Assembly (NCBI RefSeq): GCF_005938385.1
Contig: NZ_VCRA01000045.1
Coordinates: 1-32,318 of the forward strand
DNA from: Paenibacillus mesophilus
GTDB taxonomy: Bacteria; Bacillota; Bacilli; Paenibacillales; NBRC-103111
Direction: 5' to 3'
Length of the DNA stretch: 32,318 bases
Position 1 is the first letter of the stretch; the number at the start of each line of letters is the position of its first letter. The position numbers and the translations under genes are program-made. Positions 1-7,976 of this stretch are shown here, in pieces. The notes beneath the pieces were generated by a model that made no database searches, was not told the origin of the DNA, and was given only the letters and a program-made list of their open reading frames with translations.

Positions 1-128
1 CGAGGTCTTCCAAACAAACGAATTCGTAGCTGTTTTGTGCATGTGGATTGGAGCGAAGCATGCAATCACCGCCTAAATAGGATAGTAATATTATATCACA
101 TTAACGCGGTGAATAGATAAAGAAACCG

Positions 129-162
129 AAAAAAATAGCCTGTTGAGGTTAATCAACAGGCT
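129..162 (-). terminator. Intrinsic terminator of the deacetylase transcription unit
   Basis: A 10-bp perfect stem (137-146 with 153-162, arm AGCCTGTTGA) has a 6-nt loop and, read on the minus strand, is followed by ATTTTTTT. It lies about 70 nt past the stop of the minus-strand deacetylase gene and ends that unit. Confidence 0.85.
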
Positions 163-163
163 G

Positions 164-193
164 GCCGCGGCATCCAATGTGCCGCGGCTTTTT
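164..193 (+). terminator. Intrinsic terminator facing right
   Basis: A 9-bp GC-rich stem (164-172 with 180-188, arm GCCGCGGCA) is followed by TTTTT at 189-193 on the plus strand. No plus-strand gene is visible in bases 1-130, so it may serve a gene left of the window. It abuts the minus-strand terminator, giving two separate hairpins back to back. Bases 1-128 show nothing else I can name. Confidence 0.65.
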
Positions 194-231
194 CGCTCCG
201 CTATGCCAATGCAAGAAATAAGGGCGGTTCC

Positions 232-1428
232 TCAAGGCTTCAGCTTCTTCATGAACGTCGCCATGCTTTCCTTGCCGCCCACGAAAATCCGCTTGAGCTG
301 CAGCGGCTGCTGGGTCGGCTCCGTGAAGCCCTGGTCGATCGTGAAGGCGAAGCGCACCTTCTGCTCCTCGAGCAGCTTGAGCGTATCTTTGTTGCGCATC
401 CCGTACGGGTAGCAGAACACCAGCGTATCGATCCCGGTTTGCTCCTTCAGCTGCTTGATCGATTCGGTAATTTCGAAGCGCTGCTGCTCCAATGTCATTT
501 TGTGCAAATACGGATGCGTCATCCCGTGCGGCTGGATATCCCAGCCGTTGTCGCGCATTTCCCGGATTTGGTCCCATTCGGCGAAGTAGCCGTCCTGGCC
601 GGTCATGCCGGGCGAGACGAACATCGTGGCGCGGAAGCCGTACTTTTTCAAAATCGGCATTGCTTCGGTGTAATTGTCGGTATACCCGTCGTCGAACGTC
701 AGCAGCACCGCTTTGGCCGGAGCTTCGGCGTTGCCGTCCCAAATGTCGATAAACTGCCGCAGCGTGAGCGTCGTGTAGCCTTCCTTGGCCAAGTAGGCCA
801 TCTGCTCATCCAGCTTCTTCGGATCGAGCACCGCATTGTTGTCCGGCTCTACTCCGATGCTGTGATAGTTGAGCACGGGAATGGAAAACTTGGGCTTCTT
901 GGTCGGCTTCGCGACAGCGTCGGGCGGAGCCGCCGCCTGTGGAGCCGTCGCGGAGGCGGCAGGGGCGGGGGCTTGATCCGCAGCCGCCTGCGGCGCAGCC
1001 CCGGAACCGCTGCCTGCGACCGGACGCGAAGAATTCGCCTCCGCGGCCGAAGGAGCATTGTCCGAAGAAGTTTTGACCGTATGGGCGGCTTCGGAACCGC
1101 TTTCAGCATTGGGGATGGCCGCAATGTGTCCGGCATTCCCGTCCCGCCCTCCGTGCGCTTCTCCGGAATGCGCCGAAGACGTATCCATCGATCTGCCACC
1201 GGGGACCGAGGTGTTAGGCACGAGCGTAGGCGTCGGTCCGCCTTGCTCCTTCCCCGCATTCGGCGGCGCCGCTGGGGAGGAGCGCTCTTCTTGCGCGCGG
1301 TCCGCCGCCAAATTGAGCGTACCCCGATTTTCCGATGTGCACCCGACGCATAGCAGCGCCGCCGCCGCTAGCAGCGGGGCGAAGCTTTGCTGCAATCGAG
1401 ATTTCCTGTTTCCAACAAGTCCGACCAT
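232..1428 (-). CDS. Lipoprotein polysaccharide deacetylase (CE4/NodB fold)
   Basis: Predicted exported deacetylase acting on an N-acetylated cell-wall or extracellular glycan. The 398-aa protein starts with a basic, hydrophobic signal ending in a lipobox-like LLCVGC (Cys30; the -3 residue is Cys, slightly off consensus). A long Ala/Pro/Ser/Gly-rich linker runs to about residue 175. The CE4 domain then shows motif 1 TFDDGY (244-249), motif 2 HGMTH (301-305) and motif 3 YPYG (340-343). The layout (VLNYHSIG opening, HxxxH pair) is closer to the PgaB/IcaB/YadE branch than to PdaA. The start at 1428 is preceded by GGGG at about 8 nt; an upstream in-frame ATG at 1470 has no good ribosome binding site and would bury the signal peptide. 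Substrate unknown. Confidence 0.88.
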   Translation of the reverse strand: MVGLVGNRKSRLQQSFAPLLAAAALLCVGCTSENRGTLNLAADRAQEERSSPAAPPNAGKEQGGPTPTLVPNTSVPGGRSMDTSSAHSGEAHGGRDGNAGHIAAIPNAESGSEAAHTVKTSSDNAPSAAEANSSRPVAGSGSGAAPQAAADQAPAPAASATAPQAAAPPDAVAKPTKKPKFSIPVLNYHSIGVEPDNNAVLDPKKLDEQMAYLAKEGYTTLTLRQFIDIWDGNAEAPAKAVLLTFDDGYTDNYTEAMPILKKYGFRATMFVSPGMTGQDGYFAEWDQIREMRDNGWDIQPHGMTHPYLHKMTLEQQRFEITESIKQLKEQTGIDTLVFCYPYGMRNKDTLKLLEEQKVRFAFTIDQGFTEPTQQPLQLKRIFVGGKESMATFMKKLKP

Positions 1429-1507
1429 GTGTATAACCCCGCATTCGGCAACGTTATGTAAGGAGTTCATAGATTCTACTATTATTCGTATCCTACTTAC
1501 GGTTCAA

Positions 1508-2269
1508 TCATTCCTGGTCGGAAGAAATCTTTCCTTGCCATACATGGCTGTACTGCTCCAGCGCCTGCTCCCCGAGCGGCGTCAGCCGGTAAATTCCCCT
1601 GCCGGTCCTTTCGAACCAGCGGTAGTAGTTTTTTTGCAGCAGCTGGGCGGCATTCGGATTATCGGTCAAATGCTTCAGCTGCTTGGGCGACAAGCTCCCG
1701 TGCTCCTTCAGCCTGATCGCCAGCGCCAGCGCCTTCTCCCGGTAAGCGGTTACCAGCTTGCGCTTCGTGCTTCCTCCTACATTGTAGTCGCCGCTTCGTT
1801 CCTTGAACTCGTTCAGCAAGCGGGAAGACTTCAGCTTGCTCATCCTCGGCGTATAAGAGCCGGGCTCGCACACGACGTTGACGGCAGGTTTGCGAGTTTT
1901 GTAGAAGCGGACCGTAATGAGACCAAGGCCGAGACGCCGGCACAGCCGGGACACATCCGACCATTTCAGCCCGTGCGGGGCTCTCCCCGTCTCCGGCATT
2001 TCTACGGCGACATACACATCATCGGCTTGCGACAGCCGGTCGAGTCCCTGAACGAGCAAAGGGATGTTGAACGTCTTCTTCAACTCTACGATGATCGGGG
2101 GCTCATCTCCGCGTATGGCGACCAGATCGCAGTGGCGAACCTCGCCCTTCACTTCGAAGCCGAGCGCTTCCATATAACGTTTGACCGGTTCGTACAGCTC
2201 GGTTTCGTTCCGGATAGCCAAGAGAGCATTCTCCTTACATAGCATGTAAACGGATTGTAAATCCGACAT
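1508..2269 (-). CDS. DUF2161 family protein, PD-(D/E)XK nuclease-like
   Basis: A 253-aa soluble protein that I recognise as DUF2161 (annotated as a putative phosphodiesterase). The N-terminal half carries a PD-(D/E)XK-like core: a conserved Glu in ELYEPVKRYME, the Asp of HCDLVAI, then VELKK about 15 residues on. The C-terminal third is basic and helical (KRKLVTAYREKALALA...) and looks like a winged-helix DNA-binding tail (SPKQLKHLT...YYRWFERTGRGIYRLT). ATG at 2269 is chosen because AGGA sits 7 nt upstream; the frame stays open to 2401 but has no ribosome binding site there. It lies 79 nt upstream of the deacetylase on the same strand and is divergent from prkA. Nuclease activity is inferred, not shown. 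Confidence 0.8.
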   Translation of the reverse strand: MSDLQSVYMLCKENALLAIRNETELYEPVKRYMEALGFEVKGEVRHCDLVAIRGDEPPIIVELKKTFNIPLLVQGLDRLSQADDVYVAVEMPETGRAPHGLKWSDVSRLCRRLGLGLITVRFYKTRKPAVNVVCEPGSYTPRMSKLKSSRLLNEFKERSGDYNVGGSTKRKLVTAYREKALALAIRLKEHGSLSPKQLKHLTDNPNAAQLLQKNYYRWFERTGRGIYRLTPLGEQALEQYSHVWQGKISSDQE

Positions 2270-2508
2270 GTTGTGTTCCTGTATCCGATTATAGCATATG
2301 CGGGGGCAACATTTGTTGAAGCTTCCCGTTTTCATTGATTTTTCAACGATTTTGCCGGTTCGTTCGAAAATTTTCCGGCAATTAATAGCAGGCTTGCGCA
2401 TAGGTATTTAATACGCTTCAAAGTCGAGTAACCAATTGCAGCGAAAGAGAGAGAAGACTTTCGTTTAAGGTAAACCGTCTTGACGGGTGCAGATGAAAGG
2501 AGGTTACT

Positions 2509-4404
2509 ATGGATATTTTCAAACGAATATCGGAACATCGTCGGGAACAGGAGAAGGCGGCCTGGACCGGTACGTTTGCCGATTACATCGAAATCGTAAG
2601 ACAAAATCCGAACGTAGCCAAGACCGCGCATGCGCGTGTGTACGATATGATCGCATGGCACGGCATCCGCGAAGAGAACGGGCAGCGGAAATACAAATTT
2701 TTCGAGGACGATATGTTCGGGCTGGACCGAACGCTCGAGAAGCTGGTGGAGGAATATTTCCATTCGGCGGCGAGGCGTCTCGATGTGCGCAAACGGATTT
2801 TGCTGCTGATGGGTCCGGTCAGCGGCGGGAAATCGACAATCGTGGCGATGCTCAAGCGGGGGCTCGAGCGGTATTCGCGGTCGGAGGAAGGGGCGCTGTA
2901 TGGGATCAAAGGATGTCCGATGCATGAGGAGCCGTTCCATCTCGTGCCTCTCGAGCTCCGCCCGGACATCGAGAAGGAGCTGGGGGTCCGGATCGAGGGG
3001 AGCTTATGTCCCTCTTGCCAGATGAGGCTGAAGACCGAGTACGGAGGCCGAATCGAGGATGTGCTCATCGAGCGCGTGCTCTTGTCCGAGGAAGAGCGGG
3101 TCGGCATCGGCACATTCAGCCCTTCCGATCCGAAGTCGCAGGATATCGCCGATTTGACCGGCAGCATCGACTTTTCCACGATTACGGAATACGGCTCGGA
3201 ATCCGATCCTCGCGCCTACCGTTTCGACGGCGAATTGAACAAGGCGAACCGCGGACTGATGGAATTTCAGGAAATGCTGAAGTGCGACGAGAAGTTTTTG
3301 TGGAACCTGTTGTCGCTTACCCAGGAGGGCAACTTCAAAGCGGGCCGGTTCGCGCTCATCTCCGCCGACGAATTGATCGTTGCCCATACGAACGAATCGG
3401 AGTACAAATCGTTTATCGCCAACAAGAAAAACGAGGCGCTCCAATCCCGGATGATCGTCATGCCGATCCCTTACAACTTGAAAGTGTCGCAGGAGGAGAA
3501 AATTTATTCCAAGCTGATCGGCCAAAGCGACATGAAGCATATCCATATCGCCCCCCACGCGCTGCGGACGTCGGCGATCTTCTCGATCCTGAGCCGTCTG
3601 AAGGAAACGAAGAAGCAGGGCATGGATTTGCTGAAGAAGATGAAGATGTACGACGGGGAATCGATCGAAGGCTTCAAGGAAGCCGATCTGAAGGAGATGC
3701 AGAGCGAATACGCGGAGGAAGGCATGTCGGGGATTGACCCGAGGTATGTCATCAACCGCATCTCCAGCGCCCTCATCCGCCAAGACCTGCAGTGTATCAA
3801 TGCGCTCGACATGCTGCGGGCGATCAAGGACGGACTCGACCAGCATCCTTCGATTACGAAAGAAGAGCGCGAGCGCTATCTGAATTACATAGGTGTCGCC
3901 CGCAAGGAATACGACGAGCTGGCGAAGAAAGAAATTCAGAAGGCGTTCGTGTACTCGTACGAGGAATCGGCGAAGACCTTGTTCGACAATTACCTCGACA
4001 ACGTAGAGGCTTATTGCAACTGGCAAAAAATCCGCGACCCGCTGACGGGAGAGGAAATGGACCCCGACGAACGGCTCATGCGTTCGATCGAGGAGCAGAT
4101 CGGCATATCCGAGAACGCGAAGAAGGCGTTCCGTGAAGAAATTCTGATCCGCATGTCGACCTATTCGCGCAAAGGCAAACGATTCGATTACAACAGCCAT
4201 GAGCGGCTGCGCGAAGCGATCGAGAAGAAGCTGTTCTCCGATTTGAAGGATATCGTCAAAATTACGACGTCGACGAAGACGCCGGACGAAAACCAGTTGA
4301 AAAAAATCAACGAGGTGACAAAGCGGCTTATCGATGAGCACGGCTACTGCCCGGTGTGCGCCAACGAGATGCTGCGTTACGTGGGAAGCCTGCTGAACCG
4401 GTGA
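2509..4404 (+). CDS. prkA: Serine protein kinase PrkA
   Basis: Full-length (631 aa) PrkA/YeaG-type AAA+ protein kinase, known in Bacillus as a sporulation-associated protein. Walker A is GPVSGGKST (102-110) in the N-terminal AAA+ PrkA domain. The C-terminal PrkA kinase domain ends with a Cys pair (CPVCANEML). A further C-x2-C (LCPSCQMRLK, near residue 167) sits inside the AAA+ part. The start is unambiguous: AAAGGAGG is 6 nt before the ATG. In Bacillus, prkA is followed by yhbH; here a HAD hydrolase follows instead. A strong but U-poor hairpin lies downstream. I could not assign its promoter to sigma-E or sigma-A. Confidence 0.95.
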   Translation: MDIFKRISEHRREQEKAAWTGTFADYIEIVRQNPNVAKTAHARVYDMIAWHGIREENGQRKYKFFEDDMFGLDRTLEKLVEEYFHSAARRLDVRKRILLLMGPVSGGKSTIVAMLKRGLERYSRSEEGALYGIKGCPMHEEPFHLVPLELRPDIEKELGVRIEGSLCPSCQMRLKTEYGGRIEDVLIERVLLSEEERVGIGTFSPSDPKSQDIADLTGSIDFSTITEYGSESDPRAYRFDGELNKANRGLMEFQEMLKCDEKFLWNLLSLTQEGNFKAGRFALISADELIVAHTNESEYKSFIANKKNEALQSRMIVMPIPYNLKVSQEEKIYSKLIGQSDMKHIHIAPHALRTSAIFSILSRLKETKKQGMDLLKKMKMYDGESIEGFKEADLKEMQSEYAEEGMSGIDPRYVINRISSALIRQDLQCINALDMLRAIKDGLDQHPSITKEERERYLNYIGVARKEYDELAKKEIQKAFVYSYEESAKTLFDNYLDNVEAYCNWQKIRDPLTGEEMDPDERLMRSIEEQIGISENAKKAFREEILIRMSTYSRKGKRFDYNSHERLREAIEKKLFSDLKDIVKITTSTKTPDENQLKKINEVTKRLIDEHGYCPVCANEMLRYVGSLLNR

Positions 4405-4440
4405 CGGAATCCGGAATCCGGCCATAATCGCGTCGCCTTG

Positions 4441-4470
4441 ACCGCCCGGAGTTGCTGCGCTCCGGGCGGT
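4441..4470. terminator. Perfect 11-bp hairpin after prkA
   Basis: ACCGCCCGGAG (4441-4451) pairs perfectly with CTCCGGGCGGT (4460-4470) across an 8-nt loop. It follows the prkA stop by 36 nt but has no U-tract, so it is either a factor-assisted terminator or an mRNA 3'-end stabiliser. Confidence 0.5.
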
Positions 4471-4514
4471 GCTCCGGTTGTGACGGTTAACGGGACGGTT
4501 CACCGTTTTGCCCG

Positions 4515-4543
4515 TTGACAAGCAAGCATACCGGCTCTATAAT
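4515..4543 (+). promoter_or_regulatory. Consensus sigma-A promoter of the HAD-glpP unit
   Basis: TTGACA (4515-4520), 17-nt spacer, TATAAT (4538-4543): both hexamers match the sigma-A consensus exactly. Expected transcription start is near 4550, giving a leader of about 145 nt before the ATG at 4695. Confidence 0.9.
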
Positions 4544-4584
4544 TCAAGACAACCGAATAGAACGGTCAGGTCGAGTCCAGGAGT

Positions 4585-4653
4585 AACCCTTACCCGTTTG
4601 CACGGCTTTCGCTACACAGCGAAGGTTGTGTTTAACGCGGATAAGGGTTTTTT
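4585..4653 (+). promoter_or_regulatory. Leader terminator hairpin, candidate GlpP antitermination target
   Basis: AACCCTTACCCG (4585-4596) pairs with CGGATAAGGGTT (4638-4649) with one mismatch and runs into TTTTTT (4648-4653). An inner hairpin TTCGCT/AGCGAA (4608-4613 with 4618-4623) sits in the loop. It lies between a consensus promoter and a gene start, so it would stop most transcripts unless antiterminated. GlpP, which acts on this kind of leader in Bacillus, is encoded by the second gene of the unit. The GlpP link is inference. Confidence 0.65.
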
Positions 4654-4694
4654 CCTGTTTGCCTGCCGATATGATGGAAGGGCGGGAGCCGGTT

Positions 4695-5465
4695 ATGCGC
4701 GGATTCATTTTCGATTTGGACGGCACGGTTTATTTGGGGGACCGGATGATCGACGGGGCGGCGGAAGCGATCCGGACGCTCAGGCAGCGTGGCGACAAGG
4801 TGCTGTTTCTATCCAACAAGCCGATAGCCACCCGGAGCTCCTACGCGGAGAAGCTGACTGGAATGGGCATTCCGACAGATGTGGGCGACGTGCTGAATTC
4901 ATCCTTGATTGTGGCCCGTTATATGCGCAATACGATGCGTCCCGGTCAGCAGGCTTATGTCATCGGAGAAGAGCCGATCCGCGGAGAGCTGCAGGAGCAC
5001 GGCGTCATTTGTACCGATTGTCCGGAGGAGGCCGACTTCGTCGTACTGTCGTGGGACCGGGAGTTTACGTACGAGAAGCTGAACATCGTCTACCAGGCGG
5101 CTTTGCGCGGGGCGACGGTCATCGCGTCCAATCCGGATGCGACTTGTCCGCTCGAGGGGGGGCAAGTTCCGGATACGGGCACGATGATCGCGGCGCTTGA
5201 AACCGCTCTCGGCAAGGAGGTCGTCATCGTGGCGGGCAAGCCTTCGCGGATCGCGGCGGAAGCGGCGATCGAGCGCTGCGGACTCGGTTACGGGGACTGC
5301 TTCGTGATCGGCGACCGGCTGGAGACGGATATCCGTATGGCCAACGAGGCGGGCATGCATTCGGTGCTTGTCCTGACGGGAGTCGGTACGCAGCAAGAGG
5401 CCGAGGCGGGCCCGGATCGGCCGCGGACCATTTTACCGAGCATTGCAAAAATCGTGGATCTGTAG
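4695..5465 (+). CDS. HAD-IIA family sugar/polyol-phosphate phosphatase
   Basis: A 256-aa cytosolic HAD phosphatase of the NagD/AraL/PGP type with a C2 cap. Motif I is FDLDGT (nucleophile Asp7, acid/base Asp9), motif II LSNK (Ser40), motif III GKPS (Lys182) and motif IV GDRLETD (206-212). The ATG at 4695 has GGGAG 6 nt upstream; in-frame ATGs at 4671 and 4674 lack this. It is read with glpP, 109 nt downstream, and a glycerophosphodiesterase lies beyond that. The neighbourhood suggests glycerol phosphate or a related polyol phosphate as substrate, but family members also act on phosphoglycolate and sugar phosphates. Confidence 0.85.
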   Translation: MRGFIFDLDGTVYLGDRMIDGAAEAIRTLRQRGDKVLFLSNKPIATRSSYAEKLTGMGIPTDVGDVLNSSLIVARYMRNTMRPGQQAYVIGEEPIRGELQEHGVICTDCPEEADFVVLSWDREFTYEKLNIVYQAALRGATVIASNPDATCPLEGGQVPDTGTMIAALETALGKEVVIVAGKPSRIAAEAAIERCGLGYGDCFVIGDRLETDIRMANEAGMHSVLVLTGVGTQQEAEAGPDRPRTILPSIAKIVDL

Positions 5466-5485
5466 CCGCAAACCGGGAGATCCAT

Positions 5486-5493
5486 GGTATAAT
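5486..5493 (+). promoter_or_regulatory. Possible extended -10 promoter ahead of glpP
   Basis: TGGTATAAT (TG-n-TATAAT, 5485-5493) lies 82 nt before the glpP start with no good -35. The following leader can form a hairpin (GTCTTCGGGT near 5501 with ACCCGGAC near 5537). A secondary promoter would let glpP be made when the upstream leader terminator is active. Confidence 0.4.
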
Positions 5494-5574
5494 GGGGAAG
5501 TCTTCGGGTGCTGCCGTAGCGGAGTCCGCACAAGTACCCGGACAGTTCACCGGAGAATGATGGAGGAACAAGGC

Positions 5575-6132
5575 ATGTATCCGATCGTCGATATCGTGGA
5601 GCATCAAACGATTGCCGCCGTGCAGAAGGAAGCGGATTTGGACGCTGCGCTGCAGGGCAAAGTGAACGTCGTGTTTTTGTTGACGGGCTCGCTGCTTAAC
5701 ATTCACGAGCTTACCGATCGCGTCAAGCAGGCCGGCAAGCATGTGTTCCTGCATATGGAATTTATCGAGGGCATCGCCGCGGACCGGAGCGGTGTCGCAT
5801 ACGTAGCCCAGCATGTCCGGCCTACCGGCATCATCTCCACCAAGAGCACGCTGATCAAGGCGGCCAAAGATTGCGGCTTGTCGGCGATCCAGCGTATTTT
5901 TCTGATCGACCGCAACGCCGTGCTGCGCGGGATCAAGGCGGTGGAGCAGAGCTCCCCTGACGCGATCGAAGTGATGCCGGGCATTATGCCGCGCATCATC
6001 CGCGAAATGACGAACATGACGCCGCTTCCGATTATAGCCGGAGGGCTTGTCGGCAACCAGCAGGAGATTGACGAGGGCTTGAAGGCGGGTGCGCTCGCCG
6101 TATCCGTAGGCTCTCCGGATTTGTGGCAATAA
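5575..6132 (+). CDS. glpP: Glycerol-3-phosphate-responsive antiterminator GlpP
   Basis: A 185-aa RNA-binding antiterminator, close to the usual 180-190 aa. In Bacillus GlpP binds glycerol-3-phosphate and the 5' half of leader terminators of glp mRNAs. Family features visible are the TIM-barrel-like repeats VVFLLTGSLLNI, VFLHMEFIEGI, GIISTKS, QRIFLIDRNA, IEVMPGIMP and PIIAGGLV...GALAVSVGSPDLW. The ATG at 5575 has GGAGG 8 nt upstream; earlier in-frame ATGs at 5557 and 5560 are possible. It sits between a HAD phosphatase and a glycerophosphodiesterase, each preceded by a terminator-like leader. No glpF, glpK or glpD is present in the window. Confidence 0.93.
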   Translation: MYPIVDIVEHQTIAAVQKEADLDAALQGKVNVVFLLTGSLLNIHELTDRVKQAGKHVFLHMEFIEGIAADRSGVAYVAQHVRPTGIISTKSTLIKAAKDCGLSAIQRIFLIDRNAVLRGIKAVEQSSPDAIEVMPGIMPRIIREMTNMTPLPIIAGGLVGNQQEIDEGLKAGALAVSVGSPDLWQ

Positions 6133-6192
6133 GGCGATGAGCCGCTTGCGGCCGTCACATGAGGCAACATAGGCGCGACCGATTGGGTGCGG

Positions 6193-6291
6193 AGACCGAG
6201 AGAATACCCGAAAGGCCGAGGCGGCACTTTTTTTGTCATGCGAAAAAAGTGTTTCCCGGCGCTTTCGCGTATATTCCCGCGGTCTTTTTTT
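6193..6291 (+). promoter_or_regulatory. Long imperfect hairpin with U-tract ahead of the phosphodiesterase
   Basis: AGACCG (6193-6198) pairs with CGGTCT (6280-6285), followed by TTTTTTT (6285-6291). Inner segments also pair: the ATAC-CCGAAAG region near 6203 with the CTTTCGCGTAT region near 6262, and CACTTTTTT with AAAAAAGTG around a short loop. The structure ends 39 nt before the next ATG. It is either a plain terminator for glpP or an antitermination leader of the kind GlpP controls; its length and its closeness to the next gene favour the second. Confidence 0.6.
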
Positions 6292-6330
6292 GCTGCCATA
6301 TATATCCCAAAATCGAGAGGACGAGTGAAC

Positions 6331-7062
6331 ATGAAGAGAAACGAACAGCTTATGGTGATCGCGCATCGCGGCGCAGCGGGAGAAGCCCCGGAAAATACGC
6401 TTGGCGCATTTGCATTGGGTTTGGAGCAGGGCTGCACCGGCATCGAGCTGGATATCCATCTGTCCAAGGACGGCGAAATTATCGTATGCCACGATACGAC
6501 AATCGACCGGACGACCGACCGAAAGGGCGCGATCAGCGAGCTGACCGTCGAGGAGCTGAAGCTGGCCGACGCCGGCCGCTGGTTCCATGAACGGTTCGAA
6601 GGAGAGCGGCTTCCTCTTCTGGAAGAAGTGTTCGACCTCGTTCCCCCTGAAGTGCATATTAATGTGGAAGTTAAAGCCGGCGTGCAAAATCTCGTGCCTG
6701 CGCTGATCGGTTTGATGAAAAGGAAAGATCGGGTGGAGAACGTATTCGTCTCTTCCTTCGATTTCGATATTTTGGAGCGCGTCAAGGAGCTTGAGCCGGA
6801 AGCGAAGATCGGCTTGCTGTACAATATCCGCATGCCGCATCATTACCGGATGGCCCAGCTGCTCGATTGTCCGGTCTACTCGCTGCATCCGCATTGGAGC
6901 CGTATGGACAAGCGGAACGTTCGCGAAGCGACGGAACGCGGCCTGCGCGTCTATCCTTGGACCGTCAACAAGGAGGAAGGGATGCTGGAGATGATCGCCT
7001 GCGGCGTATCCGGCATCATTACCGACTATCCGGGTCGGTTGAAGCGATTGCTGGAAAGCTGA
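6331..7062 (+). CDS. Glycerophosphodiester phosphodiesterase (cytosolic type)
   Basis: A 243-aa GDPD that hydrolyses glycerophosphodiesters to glycerol-3-phosphate plus an alcohol. The signature is present: AHRG (His12-Arg13), PENT (Glu21), IELDIHLSKDG (Glu39, Asp41) and HDTTIDRTT (His54). It has no signal peptide, so it resembles UgpQ/YqiK and not secreted GlpQ. The start at 6331 follows AGAGGA by 9 nt. Its product is the ligand of GlpP, encoded just upstream. Its 3' end overlaps the convergent lysR-type gene by 44 bp. Confidence 0.93.
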   Translation: MKRNEQLMVIAHRGAAGEAPENTLGAFALGLEQGCTGIELDIHLSKDGEIIVCHDTTIDRTTDRKGAISELTVEELKLADAGRWFHERFEGERLPLLEEVFDLVPPEVHINVEVKAGVQNLVPALIGLMKRKDRVENVFVSSFDFDILERVKELEPEAKIGLLYNIRMPHHYRMAQLLDCPVYSLHPHWSRMDKRNVREATERGLRVYPWTVNKEEGMLEMIACGVSGIITDYPGRLKRLLES

Positions 7063-7960
7063 GCGAGTCCGGCTCCTGTTCCTGCTGCTCCTGCTGGAGC
7101 ATGGCGATGAAAGCCGCAAGCGTTCGCGACACCCAGCGCCCCGCCGGGTAGACGAGCTGGGCGTAAATGCGCAGCTGCGGATGCGAGAACGGGAGCGCGA
7201 TCAGCCGGCCGTCGCGAACCTCCGCGGCGACCGCGCATTCGGGCAGAAGCGATAAGCCGAGTCCGTGCAGGACACAGCGCTTGATCGCTTCGACGCTTCC
7301 GAGCTCGCACGACAGCTGCGGCCGGACGCCGTGCTCGTGAAGCAGCTCTACGAGCATGTTCCGGTAGGAGCAGCTCCGTTCCGGGGCGACCCAGGCATGG
7401 CTCGCGAAGTCGGCGGGCCGTACGCTTTCGGTGGATGCCAGAGGATGATCGGGCCGGGCGACCAGCAGCAGCGGCTCTTCCTTTAAAACAAGGCGAACAA
7501 GCTCCGGATCGGAGCTTTTTTGCCGTTCGAGCAATATCCCCGCATCGTACTCGCCTGTCCGGACTCCGTGCAGCAGCTCGGCTTCGTTTCCGGTTTGCAG
7601 CAATAGCCCCGTCTGCGGAAACTTCTTCTTCATCTCGCGCACATAAGGCGGCAAGTAAAATGCGGCCATCGATTCGATCGTACCGACCGTAAGCGATCCC
7701 GCTGTTTCCGCGGAAACGGCCTGCATCGACTCCTCGGCCAAGTCAAGAAAGCGCCCGGCGAACTCTAGCAGCTGCCGGCCGCCCGGCGTCAGCCGGATGC
7801 CGCGCCCGCTGCGCTCGAACAGCGGAACGCCATAGTGCTCCTCGAGCTTGCGGATTTGTGCGGTTACGCTCGACTGCGCATATCCAAGCTCATCGGCCGC
7901 GCGGGTAATATTCATCAGCCTGGCCGTTTCGCGAAACGTCCGCATTAGCGTCAAATCCAT
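7019..7960 (-). CDS. LysR family transcriptional regulator
   Basis: A 313-aa LysR-type regulator: winged helix-turn-helix in residues 1-60 (TFRETARLMNITRAADELG...SSVTAQIRKLE), followed by a two-lobed effector domain from about residue 88. AAGGAGG lies 9 nt before the ATG. It is divergent from the DapA-family gene, the typical arrangement for a LysR target, so it probably controls that gene. The C-terminal end is Gln/Glu-rich (LQQEQQEQEPD) and its last 14 codons overlap the phosphodiesterase gene in antisense. The effector is unknown. Confidence 0.92.
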   Translation of the reverse strand: MDLTLMRTFRETARLMNITRAADELGYAQSSVTAQIRKLEEHYGVPLFERSGRGIRLTPGGRQLLEFAGRFLDLAEESMQAVSAETAGSLTVGTIESMAAFYLPPYVREMKKKFPQTGLLLQTGNEAELLHGVRTGEYDAGILLERQKSSDPELVRLVLKEEPLLLVARPDHPLASTESVRPADFASHAWVAPERSCSYRNMLVELLHEHGVRPQLSCELGSVEAIKRCVLHGLGLSLLPECAVAAEVRDGRLIALPFSHPQLRIYAQLVYPAGRWVSRTLAAFIAMLQQEQQEQEPDSLSFPAIASTDPDSR

Positions 7961-7976
7961 AAACTGTTTCCTCCTT

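Noticed and set aside
2390..2508. Sigma-E, sigma-F or sigma-G promoter for prkA
   Set aside because: GCATA and partial -10-like strings exist, but no pair has both correct sequence and spacing.
3004..4521. 505-codon open frame antisense to prkA
   Set aside because: A GC-rich shadow of a well-conserved gene; composition is Arg/Leu/His-rich, with no ribosome binding site and no recognisable domain.
5224..7119. 631-codon antisense frame across the glycerol-phosphate genes
   Set aside because: It lies opposite three recognisable genes and has low-complexity Arg/Ser/His-rich composition, so it is not coding.
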